Assembly: GCF_015477835.1 (NCBI RefSeq) | Contig: NZ_JADLQN010000009.1 | Location: 31,533 to 95,532, forward strand | Direction of reading: 5' to 3' | Length of the DNA: 64,000 nt | From: Nocardia higoensis | GTDB lineage: Bacteria; Actinomycetota; Actinomycetes; Mycobacteriales; Mycobacteriaceae | Part shown: in pieces, positions 26,055 through 34,704 of the stretch | Layout of the letters: every line of letters begins with the position of its first letter | Numbering within the stretch: the stretch's first letter is position 1 | Position numbers and translations under genes: made by a program | Notes under the pieces: generated by a model | What the model was told of the DNA's origin: nothing | Database searches by the model: none | The model's input: the letters and a program-made list of their open reading frames with translations, nothing else

Positions 26055-27068
26055 GTGACCCAGGCACCCGTTCAGACCGACATTCTCGAGATCGCGCGTG
26101 AGCAGGTGCTCGAGCGCGGCGAGGGACTGACCCAGGAACAGACCCTCGCGGTGCTTCGTCTCGGCGACGACCGGCTGGAGGCGCTGCTCGCGCTGGCCCA
26201 CGATGTCCGGATGAAGTGGTGCGGCCCCGAGGTCGAGGTCGAGGGCATCATCAGCCTCAAGACCGGCGGCTGCCCCGAGGACTGCCACTTCTGTTCGCAG
26301 TCGGGCCTGTTCCAGTCGCCGGTGCGCGCCGCCTGGCTCGACATTCCCAGCCTGGTCGAGGCGGCCAAGCAGACCGCCAAGACCGGCGCCACCGAGTTCT
26401 GCATCGTCGCCGCCGTGCGCGGTCCGGACGCGCGGCTGATGGCGCAGGTCGCCGCCGGCGTCGAGGCCATCCGCAACGAGGTCGACATCCAGGTCGCCTG
26501 CTCGCTGGGCATGCTCAGCCAGGAACAGGTCGACCAGCTGGCCGCCATGGGCGTGCACCGCTACAACCACAATCTCGAGACCGCCAAGTCGCACTTCCCG
26601 AACGTGGTCACCACCCACACCTGGGAGGAGCGCTGGGACACCCTGCGCATGGTCCGCGAGGCGGGCATGGAAGTGTGCTGCGGCGGCATCCTCGGCATGG
26701 GGGAGACGCTCGAGCAGCGCGCCGAATTCGCCGCCCAGCTGGCCGAATTGGAGCCCGACGAGGTTCCGCTGAACTTCCTCAACCCGCGCCCGGGCACCCC
26801 CTTCGGCGATCTCGAGGTGTTGCCCGCGGCCGAGGCGCTCAAGGCCGTCGCCGCCTTCCGCCTGGCCCTGCCGCGCACCATCCTGCGCTTCGCGGGCGGT
26901 CGTGAGATCACCCTCGGCGACCTCGGTGCCAAGCAGGGGATCCTCGGCGGCATCAACGCCGTCATCGTCGGCAACTACCTGACCACGCTGGGCCGCCCGG
27001 CCGAGTCCGACCTGGACCTGCTGGGCGAGCTGAAGATGCCGATCAAGGCGCTCAACGACACACTCTGA
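26055..27068 (+). CDS. bioB: Biotin synthase
   Basis: 337 residues. The radical-SAM cluster motif is Cys73-x3-Cys77-x2-Cys80 (GCPEDCHFCSQSG). Further BioB signatures are YNHNLET, CCGGILGMGE and NFLNPRPGTP. It inserts sulfur into dethiobiotin in the last step of biotin synthesis. GTG start. bioA, bioF and bioD are not adjacent, so earlier biotin steps must be encoded elsewhere. Control by BioQ at the two upstream operators is likely, and biotin is the cofactor of the AccBC proteins encoded at the left end. Confidence 0.97.
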   Translation: MTQAPVQTDILEIAREQVLERGEGLTQEQTLAVLRLGDDRLEALLALAHDVRMKWCGPEVEVEGIISLKTGGCPEDCHFCSQSGLFQSPVRAAWLDIPSLVEAAKQTAKTGATEFCIVAAVRGPDARLMAQVAAGVEAIRNEVDIQVACSLGMLSQEQVDQLAAMGVHRYNHNLETAKSHFPNVVTTHTWEERWDTLRMVREAGMEVCCGGILGMGETLEQRAEFAAQLAELEPDEVPLNFLNPRPGTPFGDLEVLPAAEALKAVAAFRLALPRTILRFAGGREITLGDLGAKQGILGGINAVIVGNYLTTLGRPAESDLDLLGELKMPIKALNDTL

Positions 27069-27100
27069 AGCGGCGATACGGGGGCGACGACCACCATGAG

Positions 27101-27148
27101 CAGGGGCGACCATCGGCAGGGGCGACCATGAACAGGGGTGACCATGAG
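27101..27148 (+). repeat. Three 16-bp tandem repeats carrying ribosome site and start codon
   Basis: Units at 27101, 27117 and 27133 follow the pattern caggggYgaccatNRN. Each includes an AGGGG ribosome site and the last two include an ATG. Only the third ATG (27144) opens the bsaP frame; 27096 and 27128 give peptides of 11 and 7 codons. Confidence 0.88.
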
Positions 27149-27371
27149 TAGTGTCGTGAACATGGACGAGCGCTACAACCCGTTCACCGGCCAACGGATC
27201 GTGCCCGGTGTCGACGACGCCGTGCCCGCCGCGGCCGCCCTCGGTCTGGAGCCGCCGCGCTTCTGCGAGGAGTGCGGCAGGCGGATGATCGTGCAAGTGA
27301 GCCCGGACGGCTGGTGGGCGAAGTGCTCCCGGCACGGCGTACTCGATTCCCGGCGTCTGGAACACCGGTAG
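27144..27371 (+). CDS. bsaP: Biotin synthase auxiliary protein BsaP
   Basis: 75 residues with Cys41-x2-Cys44 and Cys61-x2-His64, a metal or Fe-S binding pattern. Small size, the GWWAKCSRHG motif and the position just after bioB match M. tuberculosis Rv1590, recently shown to be needed by mycobacterial biotin synthase. Start chosen at the ATG 6 nt after AGGGG; a GTG two codons upstream (27138) is also in frame. It ends with a 1-4 nt overlap onto the next start. Confidence 0.87.
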   Translation: MSSVVNMDERYNPFTGQRIVPGVDDAVPAAAALGLEPPRFCEECGRRMIVQVSPDGWWAKCSRHGVLDSRRLEHR

Positions 27372-27373
27372 TG

Positions 27374-28045
27374 ATGGCGGGCAGCGGGATTCGCGCGGGC
27401 GGGGTGCGTAGGGAAGTCGCGGCGGGTCTGCTGGTGGCCGCGGCCGTGGTCACGGTCAGCCTGGTGGTGGGCGTCCTGTGGGGCCTGGTGTCGCCGACCG
27501 AGCAGTTGGTGGTCACCGAGCCCGATCGCGGGTCGGCGTTGATCGGGGAGAGCTTGCACCAGTTCGACGCGGTGGCGATGTTCGTCTGCTTCGGCGCGGT
27601 CACCGGTCTGGTGGCCGCGGTCGCCGTCTGGCGGCTGCTGCGTCCGGTGCGCGGTCCGCTGCTGCAACTGGGGCTGTTGTCGGGATCGCTCGTCGGTGCG
27701 TACGCGATGGCCCGCAGCGGTGAGACGGTGGCCGATCTGCTGCACCCGCGCGCCGAGGATCCGGCGGTCGGGACCGTCGTCACGCTGCCCACGGGCGTCG
27801 GGACCGGTCTGGCGCTGCTCGTGCAACCGCTGATCGCCTCCCTGGTCGTACTGTTCTTCGCCGCGCTGAGCACCTCCGACGATCTGGGCACCGGCTATAC
27901 CAGCGCCTTCGGGCACGCCGTGCCGACGCCGCGGTGGAGTGCGGTCCCCGCGTTCGACAGGCCGGGGTGGGGTGGTGGCCTACCCGGCGCCGGTTCCACT
28001 CGCCGCGATTCCGGGCACCTGCCGGAGGCCGGCCGAACCCACTGA
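27374..28045 (+). CDS. DUF2567 integral membrane protein
   Basis: 223 residues with about four transmembrane helices (roughly 18-40, 68-90, 98-115 and 148-170) and a polar Pro/Gly-rich C-terminal tail. Gene order bioB-bsaP-this gene matches Rv1589-Rv1591, where Rv1591 is a DUF2567 protein. Function unknown. An in-frame GTG at 27371 overlaps the bsaP stop and could be the true start, giving one extra residue. Confidence 0.78.
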   Translation: MAGSGIRAGGVRREVAAGLLVAAAVVTVSLVVGVLWGLVSPTEQLVVTEPDRGSALIGESLHQFDAVAMFVCFGAVTGLVAAVAVWRLLRPVRGPLLQLGLLSGSLVGAYAMARSGETVADLLHPRAEDPAVGTVVTLPTGVGTGLALLVQPLIASLVVLFFAALSTSDDLGTGYTSAFGHAVPTPRWSAVPAFDRPGWGGGLPGAGSTRRDSGHLPEAGRTH

Positions 28046-28135
28046 CCCGATGCGGTCGGATGGATTGATCCGGCCGGGATAACCGGTGGCGTCCGCCGCA
28101 TGCTCGGCGTTACCTTCACCGGTCGAGGGGAGGTG

Positions 28136-28324
28136 ATGGACATGCGCGGACTCGACATGCCCGACGAGGCGGAACCCGGATCGATCCGGGCGGCCGAGCG
28201 CCCGGATCTCGCGGCCTGGCGGCGGCGCCACGAACTACGGCGATCCAATGTGGCGCAGCCGATTCCGAGCGGGCGTCGCTACCGCAGAACGGACAAGCAT
28301 CGCAAGCGGTCGTACGACGCGTAG
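28136..28324 (+). CDS. Small basic protein, unknown function
   Basis: 62 residues, rich in Arg/Lys/Asp, with a strongly basic C-terminus (RRYRRTDKHRKRSYDA). GAGGGGAGG stands just before the ATG. No recognisable domain; real coding is supported by the ribosome site and fair codon use only. It is convergent with nrtR, whose stop lies 14 bp beyond. Confidence 0.45.
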   Translation: MDMRGLDMPDEAEPGSIRAAERPDLAAWRRRHELRRSNVAQPIPSGRRYRRTDKHRKRSYDA

Positions 28325-28337
28325 TTCTGTGGGGCGC

Positions 28338-29096
28338 TCAGGTGCGCGGGCGCAGCGCGGCGAACTCGTCGGTGACGCGCAGGCCGGAGTCGGTGAAGCG
28401 ATGGACGGCGGCGGGGCGGCCCCCCGCGCGTCCCGGGGCGGCGGTGTCGCCGGTGGGGACGATGACCTTGCGGCGGTTGAGGACGCGCTGGAGGTTGGTG
28501 GTGTCCACGTCGTATCCCAAGGCCGCGCAGTAGATTTCGCGTAGCACCGACATCGTGAAGGTCGCCGGGGCGAGGGCGAAGGCGATATTGGTGTAGGACA
28601 GCTTCGCGGCCAGGCGGGTACGGGCGTGCTCGACGACCGTGCCGTGGTCGAAGGACATGCGGGGGAGCGCGGAGACCGGGTGCCAGGCGGTGTCGTCGGG
28701 CAGTTCCGGTTCGGCGGTCAGCGGGACCAAGCCGAGATAGGCCGAGGCGATACGGCGCGGGCCGGGGACGCGATCCGGGTCGCTGAAGACCGACAGCTGC
28801 TCGAGGTGGGCCAGTTCGCGCACGTCCACCTTCTCCGCGAGCTGGCGGCCCGCGGAGGCGTCGAGGTCTTCGTCGTCGCGCAAGCGGCCGCCGGGCAGCG
28901 ACCAGGTGCCCTTCTGGGGATCGAGTGCGCGCTCCCACAGCAGGACGGCGAGTTCGGGGCGACGGCCGCCGTGCACGCTCCGTTGCGCCCCGGTAACGGC
29001 AGTCGCATCGCGCTGACCTGCTGTTTCCTTGTCGTCGAAGCGGCGAACCTGGAACACCGCGGTGAGTGTTTCGTGAACAGTGTTACTATGGGGCAC
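28338..29096 (-). CDS. nrtR: NrtR-type NAD-pathway regulator (Nudix + winged helix)
   Basis: 252 residues. The N-terminal half is a Nudix domain (GTWSLPGGRLRDDEDLDASA, then GRQLAEKV), in which the usual REUxEE catalytic glutamates are altered (RQLAEK), so it is probably a sensor rather than a hydrolase. The C-terminal half (about 160-250) is the NrtR-type winged helix, with LREIYCAALGYDVDTTNLQRVL and NRRKVIVPTG. Position divergent from nadABC matches Rv1593c and the corynebacterial NdnR. GTG chosen because TACAAT lies 7 nt before it, as in leaderless transcripts, and a palindromic operator starts at the next base; no ribosome site is present. Confidence 0.85.
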   Translation of the reverse strand: MPHSNTVHETLTAVFQVRRFDDKETAGQRDATAVTGAQRSVHGGRRPELAVLLWERALDPQKGTWSLPGGRLRDDEDLDASAGRQLAEKVDVRELAHLEQLSVFSDPDRVPGPRRIASAYLGLVPLTAEPELPDDTAWHPVSALPRMSFDHGTVVEHARTRLAAKLSYTNIAFALAPATFTMSVLREIYCAALGYDVDTTNLQRVLNRRKVIVPTGDTAAPGRAGGRPAAVHRFTDSGLRVTDEFAALRPRT

Positions 29097-29119
29097 GTTT
29101 TCGATTGTAAGTCGAAAAC
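29097..29119. promoter_or_regulatory. NrtR operator overlapping both nrtR and nadA promoters
   Basis: GTTTTCGA-(ttgtaag)-TCGAAAAC, perfect 8-bp arms around 7 nt. On the minus strand it contains TACAAT, the nrtR -10 element. On the plus strand it begins just after TACTAT (29084-29089), the likely nadA -10. One bound repressor could block both. Confidence 0.75.
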
Positions 29120-29192
29120 CTGGTTGGTGCGAATCGCAGCGTCGCGTGACACGGATACGGGCGTCGGCGGCCGCACGAGGAAGGGAGCCGTC

Positions 29193-30236
29193 ATGGCGAC
29201 AACAGGTGTGCAGCCCGCGCCTGCGCTGATGGAACAGGTGGTCGACGGGCCCACCGGGTACACCGGGGTGGCGGCGACGCCGGAATGGGCCGAGGAGATC
29301 AAGCGCCTGGCTCGTGAGCGCAACGCGACCATTCTCGCGCACAACTATCAGCTGCCCGAGATCCAGGACATCGCCGATCACGTCGGCGACTCGCTGGCGC
29401 TCTCGCGGATCGCGGCCGAAGCTCCCGAGGACACCATCGTGTTCTGCGGCGTGCACTTCATGGCCGAGACCGCCAAGATCCTCAGCCCGGACAAGACGGT
29501 ACTGATCCCCGACCAGCGCGCCGGATGCTCGCTGGCCGACTCGATCACCGCCGACGAGCTGCGGGCGTGGAAGGCGGAGTTCCCTGAGGCGGTCGTGGTG
29601 TCGTATGTGAACACCACCGCCGAGGTCAAGGCGCTCACCGACATCTGCTGCACCTCGTCCAACGCGGTCGACGTGGTCGCCTCCATCGACCCCGAGCGCG
29701 ACGTGCTGTTCCTGCCCGACCAGTTCCTCGGCGCGCACGTCAAGCGGGTCACCGGCCGGGAGAACATGCACATCTGGGCCGGCGAGTGCCATGTGCACGC
29801 GGGCATCAACGGCGAGGAACTCACCGAGCAGGCGCGCACCCACCCCGACGCCGAGCTGTTCGTGCACCCCGAATGCGGCTGCGCCACCTCGGCGCTGTAC
29901 CTCGCGGGTGAGGGCTCGTTCCCCGCCGACCGGGTGCGCATCCTGTCCACCGGCGGCATGATCGACGCCGCCAAGGCGGCGAAGTCGAGCCAGGTGCTCG
30001 TCGCCACCGAGGTCGGCATGCTGCATCAGCTGCGCAAGGCCGCGCCCGGCATCGACTTCCAGGCGGTCAACGACCGGGCGTCGTGCCCGTACATGAAGAT
30101 GATCACCCCGGCAGCGCTGCTGCGGTGCCTGGTCGAAGGCGCCGACGAGGTGCACGTCGATCCGGAGACCGCCGCGCTGGGCCGCAACTCGGTGCAGCGG
30201 ATGATCGCGATCGGCAATCCAGGCGGCGGTGAGTGA
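29193..30236 (+). CDS. nadA: Quinolinate synthase
   Basis: 347 residues. 4Fe-4S cysteines fall in DICCTSSNAV, HPECGCA and RASCPYMKM. NadA condenses iminoaspartate with dihydroxyacetone phosphate to quinolinate. GGAAGGGAG precedes the ATG at 29193; about 97 nt of leader separates it from the predicted start site at the NrtR operator. First gene of nadABC. Confidence 0.96.
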   Translation: MATTGVQPAPALMEQVVDGPTGYTGVAATPEWAEEIKRLARERNATILAHNYQLPEIQDIADHVGDSLALSRIAAEAPEDTIVFCGVHFMAETAKILSPDKTVLIPDQRAGCSLADSITADELRAWKAEFPEAVVVSYVNTTAEVKALTDICCTSSNAVDVVASIDPERDVLFLPDQFLGAHVKRVTGRENMHIWAGECHVHAGINGEELTEQARTHPDAELFVHPECGCATSALYLAGEGSFPADRVRILSTGGMIDAAKAAKSSQVLVATEVGMLHQLRKAAPGIDFQAVNDRASCPYMKMITPAALLRCLVEGADEVHVDPETAALGRNSVQRMIAIGNPGGGE

Positions 30237-30351
30237 ACCGTCGCTGACGGTTGGACGGTGCGCGGCTGTCCGGTATCCGGAATCGCGGTCGCGCACCCGA
30301 ATCCGCACGCGTGATCCGCGCGCGGGCGCTCGGAGCGAAAGGCACGAGAAC

Positions 30352-32085
30352 ATGACGGCTCCGGCGACGATCGAATGGGAGGCCACGGCCGACCTGGTGG
30401 TGATCGGCGGCGGCGTGGCGGGACTGACGGCGGCACGCACCGCCTCGCTGCGCGGACTGCGGGTGCTGGCACTGAGCAAGGGCGGCCCCACCGACACCTC
30501 CACCCAGTACGCGCAGGGTGGCATCGCGGTGGTCGCCCCGCACGGCGACTCGGTGGAATCCCACGTTCGCGACACGGTGGAAGCAGGCGGCGGGCTCTGT
30601 GACGAGGCGGCGGTGCGCTCCATCGTCGAAGGCGGCCGGGCCGCGGTCGACGCGCTGACCGACCTCGGCGCGGTGTTCGACCTCGGTCGCGACGGCCAGA
30701 TCTCCCGCACCCGCGAAGGTGGGCACAGCACCCGGCGCATCATCCACGCCGGCGGCGACGCCACCGGCGCGGAGGTGCAGCGGGCGCTGAATGCGGCCGG
30801 GCTGCCGGTGTTGTTCGGCGCGGCCGCCTGCGAGGTGGTCACCGGACCCCACGGCGTGCAGGGCGTGATCGTGGTGTCGGACAGAGGTTTCGGCGTCGTG
30901 CACACCCCCGCCGTGCTGCTGGCCACCGGCGGACTCGGGCAGCTCTACGCGCTGAGCACCAATCCGCCCGGCGCGACGGCCGACGGTGTCGCACTGGCGC
31001 TGTGGGCGGGCGCGGCGGTCGCGGATCTGGAGTTCGTGCAGTTCCATCCGACCGTGCTGCACACCCCCGGCGGCATCGGTCGCCGCCCGCTGATCAGCGA
31101 AGCGGTGCGCGGCGAGGGGGCGGTGCTGGTCGACCGCGCGGGCCGGTCGGTGACCGCGGGAGTGCATCCGCGCGGTGATCTGGCTCCGCGCGATGTGGTG
31201 TCCACCGCGATCGCGGCCAGGATGCGCGAACTCGGCACCGATCACGTGTACCTCGACGCGCGTGCCATCGACGGTTTCACCGACCGGTTCCCGACCATCA
31301 CTGCCTCGTGTCTGGCCGCCGGAATCGACCCGCGCGCCGACCTGATCCCGGTCGCGCCTGCCGCGCACTACCAGTGCGGCGGTGTGGTCACCGATCCGCA
31401 CGGTCGGACCGGGGTGCCGGGGCTGTACGCGGCGGGCGAGGTCGCGCGCACCGGACTGCACGGGGCGAATCGCCTGGCCTCCAACAGTCTGCTGGAAGGT
31501 CTGGTCGTCGGTGAGCGGGTGGGCGCGGCCGTCGCCGAACGCCGCGAGATCCCCGCCGAGGTGACCGAGATCCGCACCCGCGCCATGCCGCGGGTGTCAC
31601 GTGCCGCCCTCCAGCAGATCATGACCACCCACGCCGCCGTCGTCCGCGACGGCGACGGACTGGCCGAGGCGAGCAGGCGGCTGGAGCGCGCCGTGCTGCG
31701 CGACCTGTCCTCCCGTTACTCCCGGACGAGGTCGGCGACAGACGAACAGGATCCGGGCACAACGGAATCGGCTGCCCGGCGGATCGCCGAACTGGAAGAC
31801 GGTGCGCTCACCCTGACCGCGCGGGTACTGCTGCTCGCCGCGGCCGCCCGCACCGAGAGCCGCGGCTGCCACACCCGCACCGACTATCCGTCGGCCGACC
31901 CAGAACTGCGTCGCCCCATCGCGATCCGGCTCGATCCCGACGGGCATCCGGATCTGCTGGATTCGCTCGACCGGCCCGCCCATCACGATCTGCGAAGCCT
32001 TCCCGATCAGCCCGGCGTGCTGCGCAGTCTTCCCGACCCACCGGCCGGCGATCCCGACGGCCCGGAACTCGCGGCCGTCCCGTGA
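30352..32085 (+). CDS. nadB: L-aspartate oxidase
   Basis: 577 residues, slightly longer than usual NadB. The FAD-binding DLVVIGGGVAGLTAA begins at residue 13; STQYAQGGIAVV and the C-terminal GLHGANRLASNSLLEGLV are family signatures. It oxidises L-aspartate to iminoaspartate for NadA. Start at ATG 30352 is chosen because the flavin motif follows directly; a GTG at 30229 overlapping nadA would add 41 Arg-rich residues. It ends 35 bp before the nadC start. Confidence 0.95.
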   Translation: MTAPATIEWEATADLVVIGGGVAGLTAARTASLRGLRVLALSKGGPTDTSTQYAQGGIAVVAPHGDSVESHVRDTVEAGGGLCDEAAVRSIVEGGRAAVDALTDLGAVFDLGRDGQISRTREGGHSTRRIIHAGGDATGAEVQRALNAAGLPVLFGAAACEVVTGPHGVQGVIVVSDRGFGVVHTPAVLLATGGLGQLYALSTNPPGATADGVALALWAGAAVADLEFVQFHPTVLHTPGGIGRRPLISEAVRGEGAVLVDRAGRSVTAGVHPRGDLAPRDVVSTAIAARMRELGTDHVYLDARAIDGFTDRFPTITASCLAAGIDPRADLIPVAPAAHYQCGGVVTDPHGRTGVPGLYAAGEVARTGLHGANRLASNSLLEGLVVGERVGAAVAERREIPAEVTEIRTRAMPRVSRAALQQIMTTHAAVVRDGDGLAEASRRLERAVLRDLSSRYSRTRSATDEQDPGTTESAARRIAELEDGALTLTARVLLLAAAARTESRGCHTRTDYPSADPELRRPIAIRLDPDGHPDLLDSLDRPAHHDLRSLPDQPGVLRSLPDPPAGDPDGPELAAVP

Positions 32086-32120
32086 CGCTGCCCGACGACC
32101 ACGAGAACAGGAGTGCCCCC

Positions 32121-32981
32121 ATGGCCTTGGACGCCGCTCTGGACCGCGACGCCGTGCTGACCCTCATCCGCACCGCGCTCGACGAGGATCTGCGCTACGG
32201 ACCGGACGTCACCACGAACGCCACCGTCCCCGCCGATGCCACCAGCAAGGCCTCGGTGGTCTCCCGTCGGCCCGGCACGGTCGCGGGCATCGACATCGGC
32301 CTGCTGGTGCTCGACGAGGTGATCGGCGCCGGCGCCTACGAGATCACCGACCGCGTGCCCGACGGCACCAGGGTCGAGCCGGGACAGTCGGTGCTCGGCG
32401 TGATCGCGCCCACCCGCGGCCTGCTGACCGCCGAGCGCACCATGCTGAACCTGGTCTGCCACCTCTCGGGCATCGCCACCGCCAGCGCCGCCTGGGTGGA
32501 CGCGGTCGAGGGCACCGGGTGCGCGATCCGCGACAGCCGCAAGACCCTGCCCGGCCTGCGGGCCTTGCAGAAGTACGCGGTGCGCGTCGGCGGCGGCGTC
32601 AATCACCGGATGGGTCTGGGCGATGCCGCGCTGATCAAGGACAACCACGTGGTCGCCGCCGGTTCGGTGGTCGCGGCGCTGCGGGCGGTGCGCGAACTCG
32701 CCCCCGACATCGCCTGCGAGGTCGAGGTGGACAGCCTCGAACAGCTCGACGCGGTGCTCGCCGAGAACGTGGAACTGGTGCTGCTGGACAACTTCCCGCT
32801 GTGGCAGACCCAGGCCGCCGTGCAGCGCCGCGATGCCGTCGCCCCGCAGACGAAGCTGGAGTCCTCCGGCGGGCTGACGCTGGACGTGGCCGCCGACTAC
32901 GCCCGCACCGGCGTCGACTACCTCGCGGTCGGCGCGCTCACCCACTCGGTCGGCGTGCTCGACCTCGGTCTGGACATGTAG
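32121..32981 (+). CDS. nadC: Nicotinate-nucleotide pyrophosphorylase (carboxylating)
   Basis: 286 residues, matching the mycobacterial length. Signatures: ERTMLNLVCHLSGIAT, DSRKTLPGLR with the catalytic Lys, and GVNHRMGLGDAALIKDNH. It converts quinolinate and PRPP to nicotinate mononucleotide. AGGAG lies 7 nt before the ATG; a GTG at 32082 overlapping the nadB stop (GTGA) is in frame but adds 13 atypical residues. Confidence 0.95.
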   Translation: MALDAALDRDAVLTLIRTALDEDLRYGPDVTTNATVPADATSKASVVSRRPGTVAGIDIGLLVLDEVIGAGAYEITDRVPDGTRVEPGQSVLGVIAPTRGLLTAERTMLNLVCHLSGIATASAAWVDAVEGTGCAIRDSRKTLPGLRALQKYAVRVGGGVNHRMGLGDAALIKDNHVVAAGSVVAALRAVRELAPDIACEVEVDSLEQLDAVLAENVELVLLDNFPLWQTQAAVQRRDAVAPQTKLESSGGLTLDVAADYARTGVDYLAVGALTHSVGVLDLGLDM

Positions 32982-33253
32982 CCGATCTCGGTCGGCGACA
33001 TCGAGAGGTCCGTTCGCCGGGCGGTCACGAGCACGCCCGTCGGCTCGGCCGCGGTGCGGCCGACCTGGCAGCGCATCGAATCGTCCTGCCTCGGTGGGAT
33101 CAGAGGGCGCGCACCATTGTCAGCTGGTGTAGTTTCGCGGGCCTCGGTTTCCGGGTCGCCCCAGAGGTCGGCGGTAGGGGAGCCCGCACCGGCACGGGTG
33201 AACAGCGCACGCAGCGCGGGCCGGTCGGTTTCGGTTACCTGCCGTATCTCCAT
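32982..33253 (-). pseudogene. Truncated GNAT-acetyltransferase-like remnant
   Basis: A minus-strand frame opens with MEIRQVTETDRPALRALF, the typical first strand and helix of a GNAT acetyltransferase, and continues to about residue 38 (GSPTADLWGDPETEAR). The sequence then loses GNAT character and runs on into the nadC 3' end (stop at 32918). The start looks functional: TAGGTT stands 6 nt before the ATG. I read it as a gene with its catalytic part deleted. A short real protein is possible. Confidence 0.45.
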
Positions 33254-33401
33254 ACGCCCAACCTAACCCGCGGATCGTCGCGGGCTACCTGCGACCGCTG
33301 GAGCAGCAGGGGGCGCAAAGCGTTTCGTCACGCTCGACACTCGTCGACGACCGTCCCAGGGCTGCTCCGATCACCGACTCCGCGTTCGGCGGAAGCTTCG
33401 A

Positions 33402-34592
33402 TCAGGCCGTGAGTTCGCGTTCCAGCGGGGTGCGGAAGCGGGGGATGGTGCGCATGTCGCCGAACCACGCACCGATGCGCTCGGCCTCGGCGGCGACGTG
33501 TTTCTCGGCGTCGGATCCGATGTCCTCGAGCAGGCGGAAGACGATCTCGCCGGAGGTGCGCTGGGCCCAGCCGCCGACGATGCGACCGTCCCACCAGATG
33601 GTGGGCCCGATATTGCCGTTCCGGTCGAACAGCGCGCCCGCGTGCGGGCCGAGGAACCAGTCGCGGGACTGCCAGGCCATCGGGGTGGGGTCCAGCGCGG
33701 GCAGCAGCGCGGCGGCCGGTTCGACGCTCGGCGCGGGATCGAGGTCGTCGGCGAGAACCACGCCGGGGACGCCGTCCAGGTCCACCTCGGCCACGTCCAG
33801 CCGGGACAGCGCCGAACGGACGTGGGCGACAGTCCATCCGGTCCACCACTTGATGTCCGACACCGGGGCCGGTCCGAAGGCGCTCAGCCAGCGGCGCACG
33901 ACATCCGCCCTGCCCTCGTCGGCCGGGACATCGGGTATACCGTCCGGCAGCCAGGTTTCGATGGGTTCCCAGGTGTACTGACTGCTCGACCAGCTGCCGT
34001 TGGGCCTGCCGCGCACGATCCTGCCCTCGGCGCCGAGCACCACCAGCATCCACGTGGTGATGTTCGTCGGCCGCGAATACGCCTTGCCCGGCGAGACGTC
34101 GACGGCGGTTCGCAACCGCGGCACCGCCTTGCTCAACTGCGCTCCTGTCGCCGCGCCGAGAGACAGCAGCGTGTCGTGGGTCTCGCGTTCCACCTCGGCC
34201 CACCACGTCGCCACGTCACCGTCCAGCACGCCCGCCTGCTCGATCAGCTTGCAGTAGGTGCGTCGCTGCTTGACCGCCAGCGCGTCGGTCACCGAGGAGC
34301 GCAGTGCGCCCAGGAAATCCACCGGCACCACGAACATGGTGCGGCGCATCGCCAGCAGTCGCACGAGGGTCCGCTCCTCGTAGAGGGTGCGCTCGATGTC
34401 GGCGGGTGTCACCGTCGTGGATCGGGCGGCGACCGAGAGGTGGACCGTGGCGGGATCGGTGGCGTGCAATGCGACCAGCGAGCGCACGATTCCGACGACA
34501 TCCTCGGCGGCGGGGCCGGTACGCGCGGCCGCGTCGAGACGATGGCGCTTGGCCAGGCGGGCGCGTCGTTCTTCGACGCCGATCGAACGCAT
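33402..34592 (-). CDS. HTH_42/YcaQ-AlkZ-fold winged-helix protein
   Basis: 396 residues of the winged-helix DNA-binding family that includes the glycosylases AlkZ and YcaQ. Repeated winged-helix units cover about 60-280, and the conserved WFLGPHAGALFDRNGNIGPTIWWDG region is near 320-345. At the position where AlkZ has the catalytic Gln-x-Gln and YcaQ has Gln-x-Asp (just before the first conserved DP), this protein has His-Ala-Thr (ALHATDPATV, near 41-51), so glycosylase activity is doubtful. A TAGAAT hexamer 6 nt before the ATG suggests a leaderless message. Confidence 0.8.
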   Translation of the reverse strand: MRSIGVEERRARLAKRHRLDAAARTGPAAEDVVGIVRSLVALHATDPATVHLSVAARSTTVTPADIERTLYEERTLVRLLAMRRTMFVVPVDFLGALRSSVTDALAVKQRRTYCKLIEQAGVLDGDVATWWAEVERETHDTLLSLGAATGAQLSKAVPRLRTAVDVSPGKAYSRPTNITTWMLVVLGAEGRIVRGRPNGSWSSSQYTWEPIETWLPDGIPDVPADEGRADVVRRWLSAFGPAPVSDIKWWTGWTVAHVRSALSRLDVAEVDLDGVPGVVLADDLDPAPSVEPAAALLPALDPTPMAWQSRDWFLGPHAGALFDRNGNIGPTIWWDGRIVGGWAQRTSGEIVFRLLEDIGSDAEKHVAAEAERIGAWFGDMRTIPRFRTPLERELTA

Positions 34593-34704
34593 GTGCGGAT
34601 TCTACTGTGCCGGGGCGGTATCGGACATCTCGTCGAACCGGCCGTCGGGTCGAACTCGGTCGACGTCGAGCGATGCGTCCTCGACTGTCCTGCCGCGAGC
34701 GAGA

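Noticed and set aside
29097..30926. Extension of the nrtR frame far upstream on the minus strand
   Set aside because: This part is antisense to nadA and nadB; the Nudix domain and promoter place the start at 29096.
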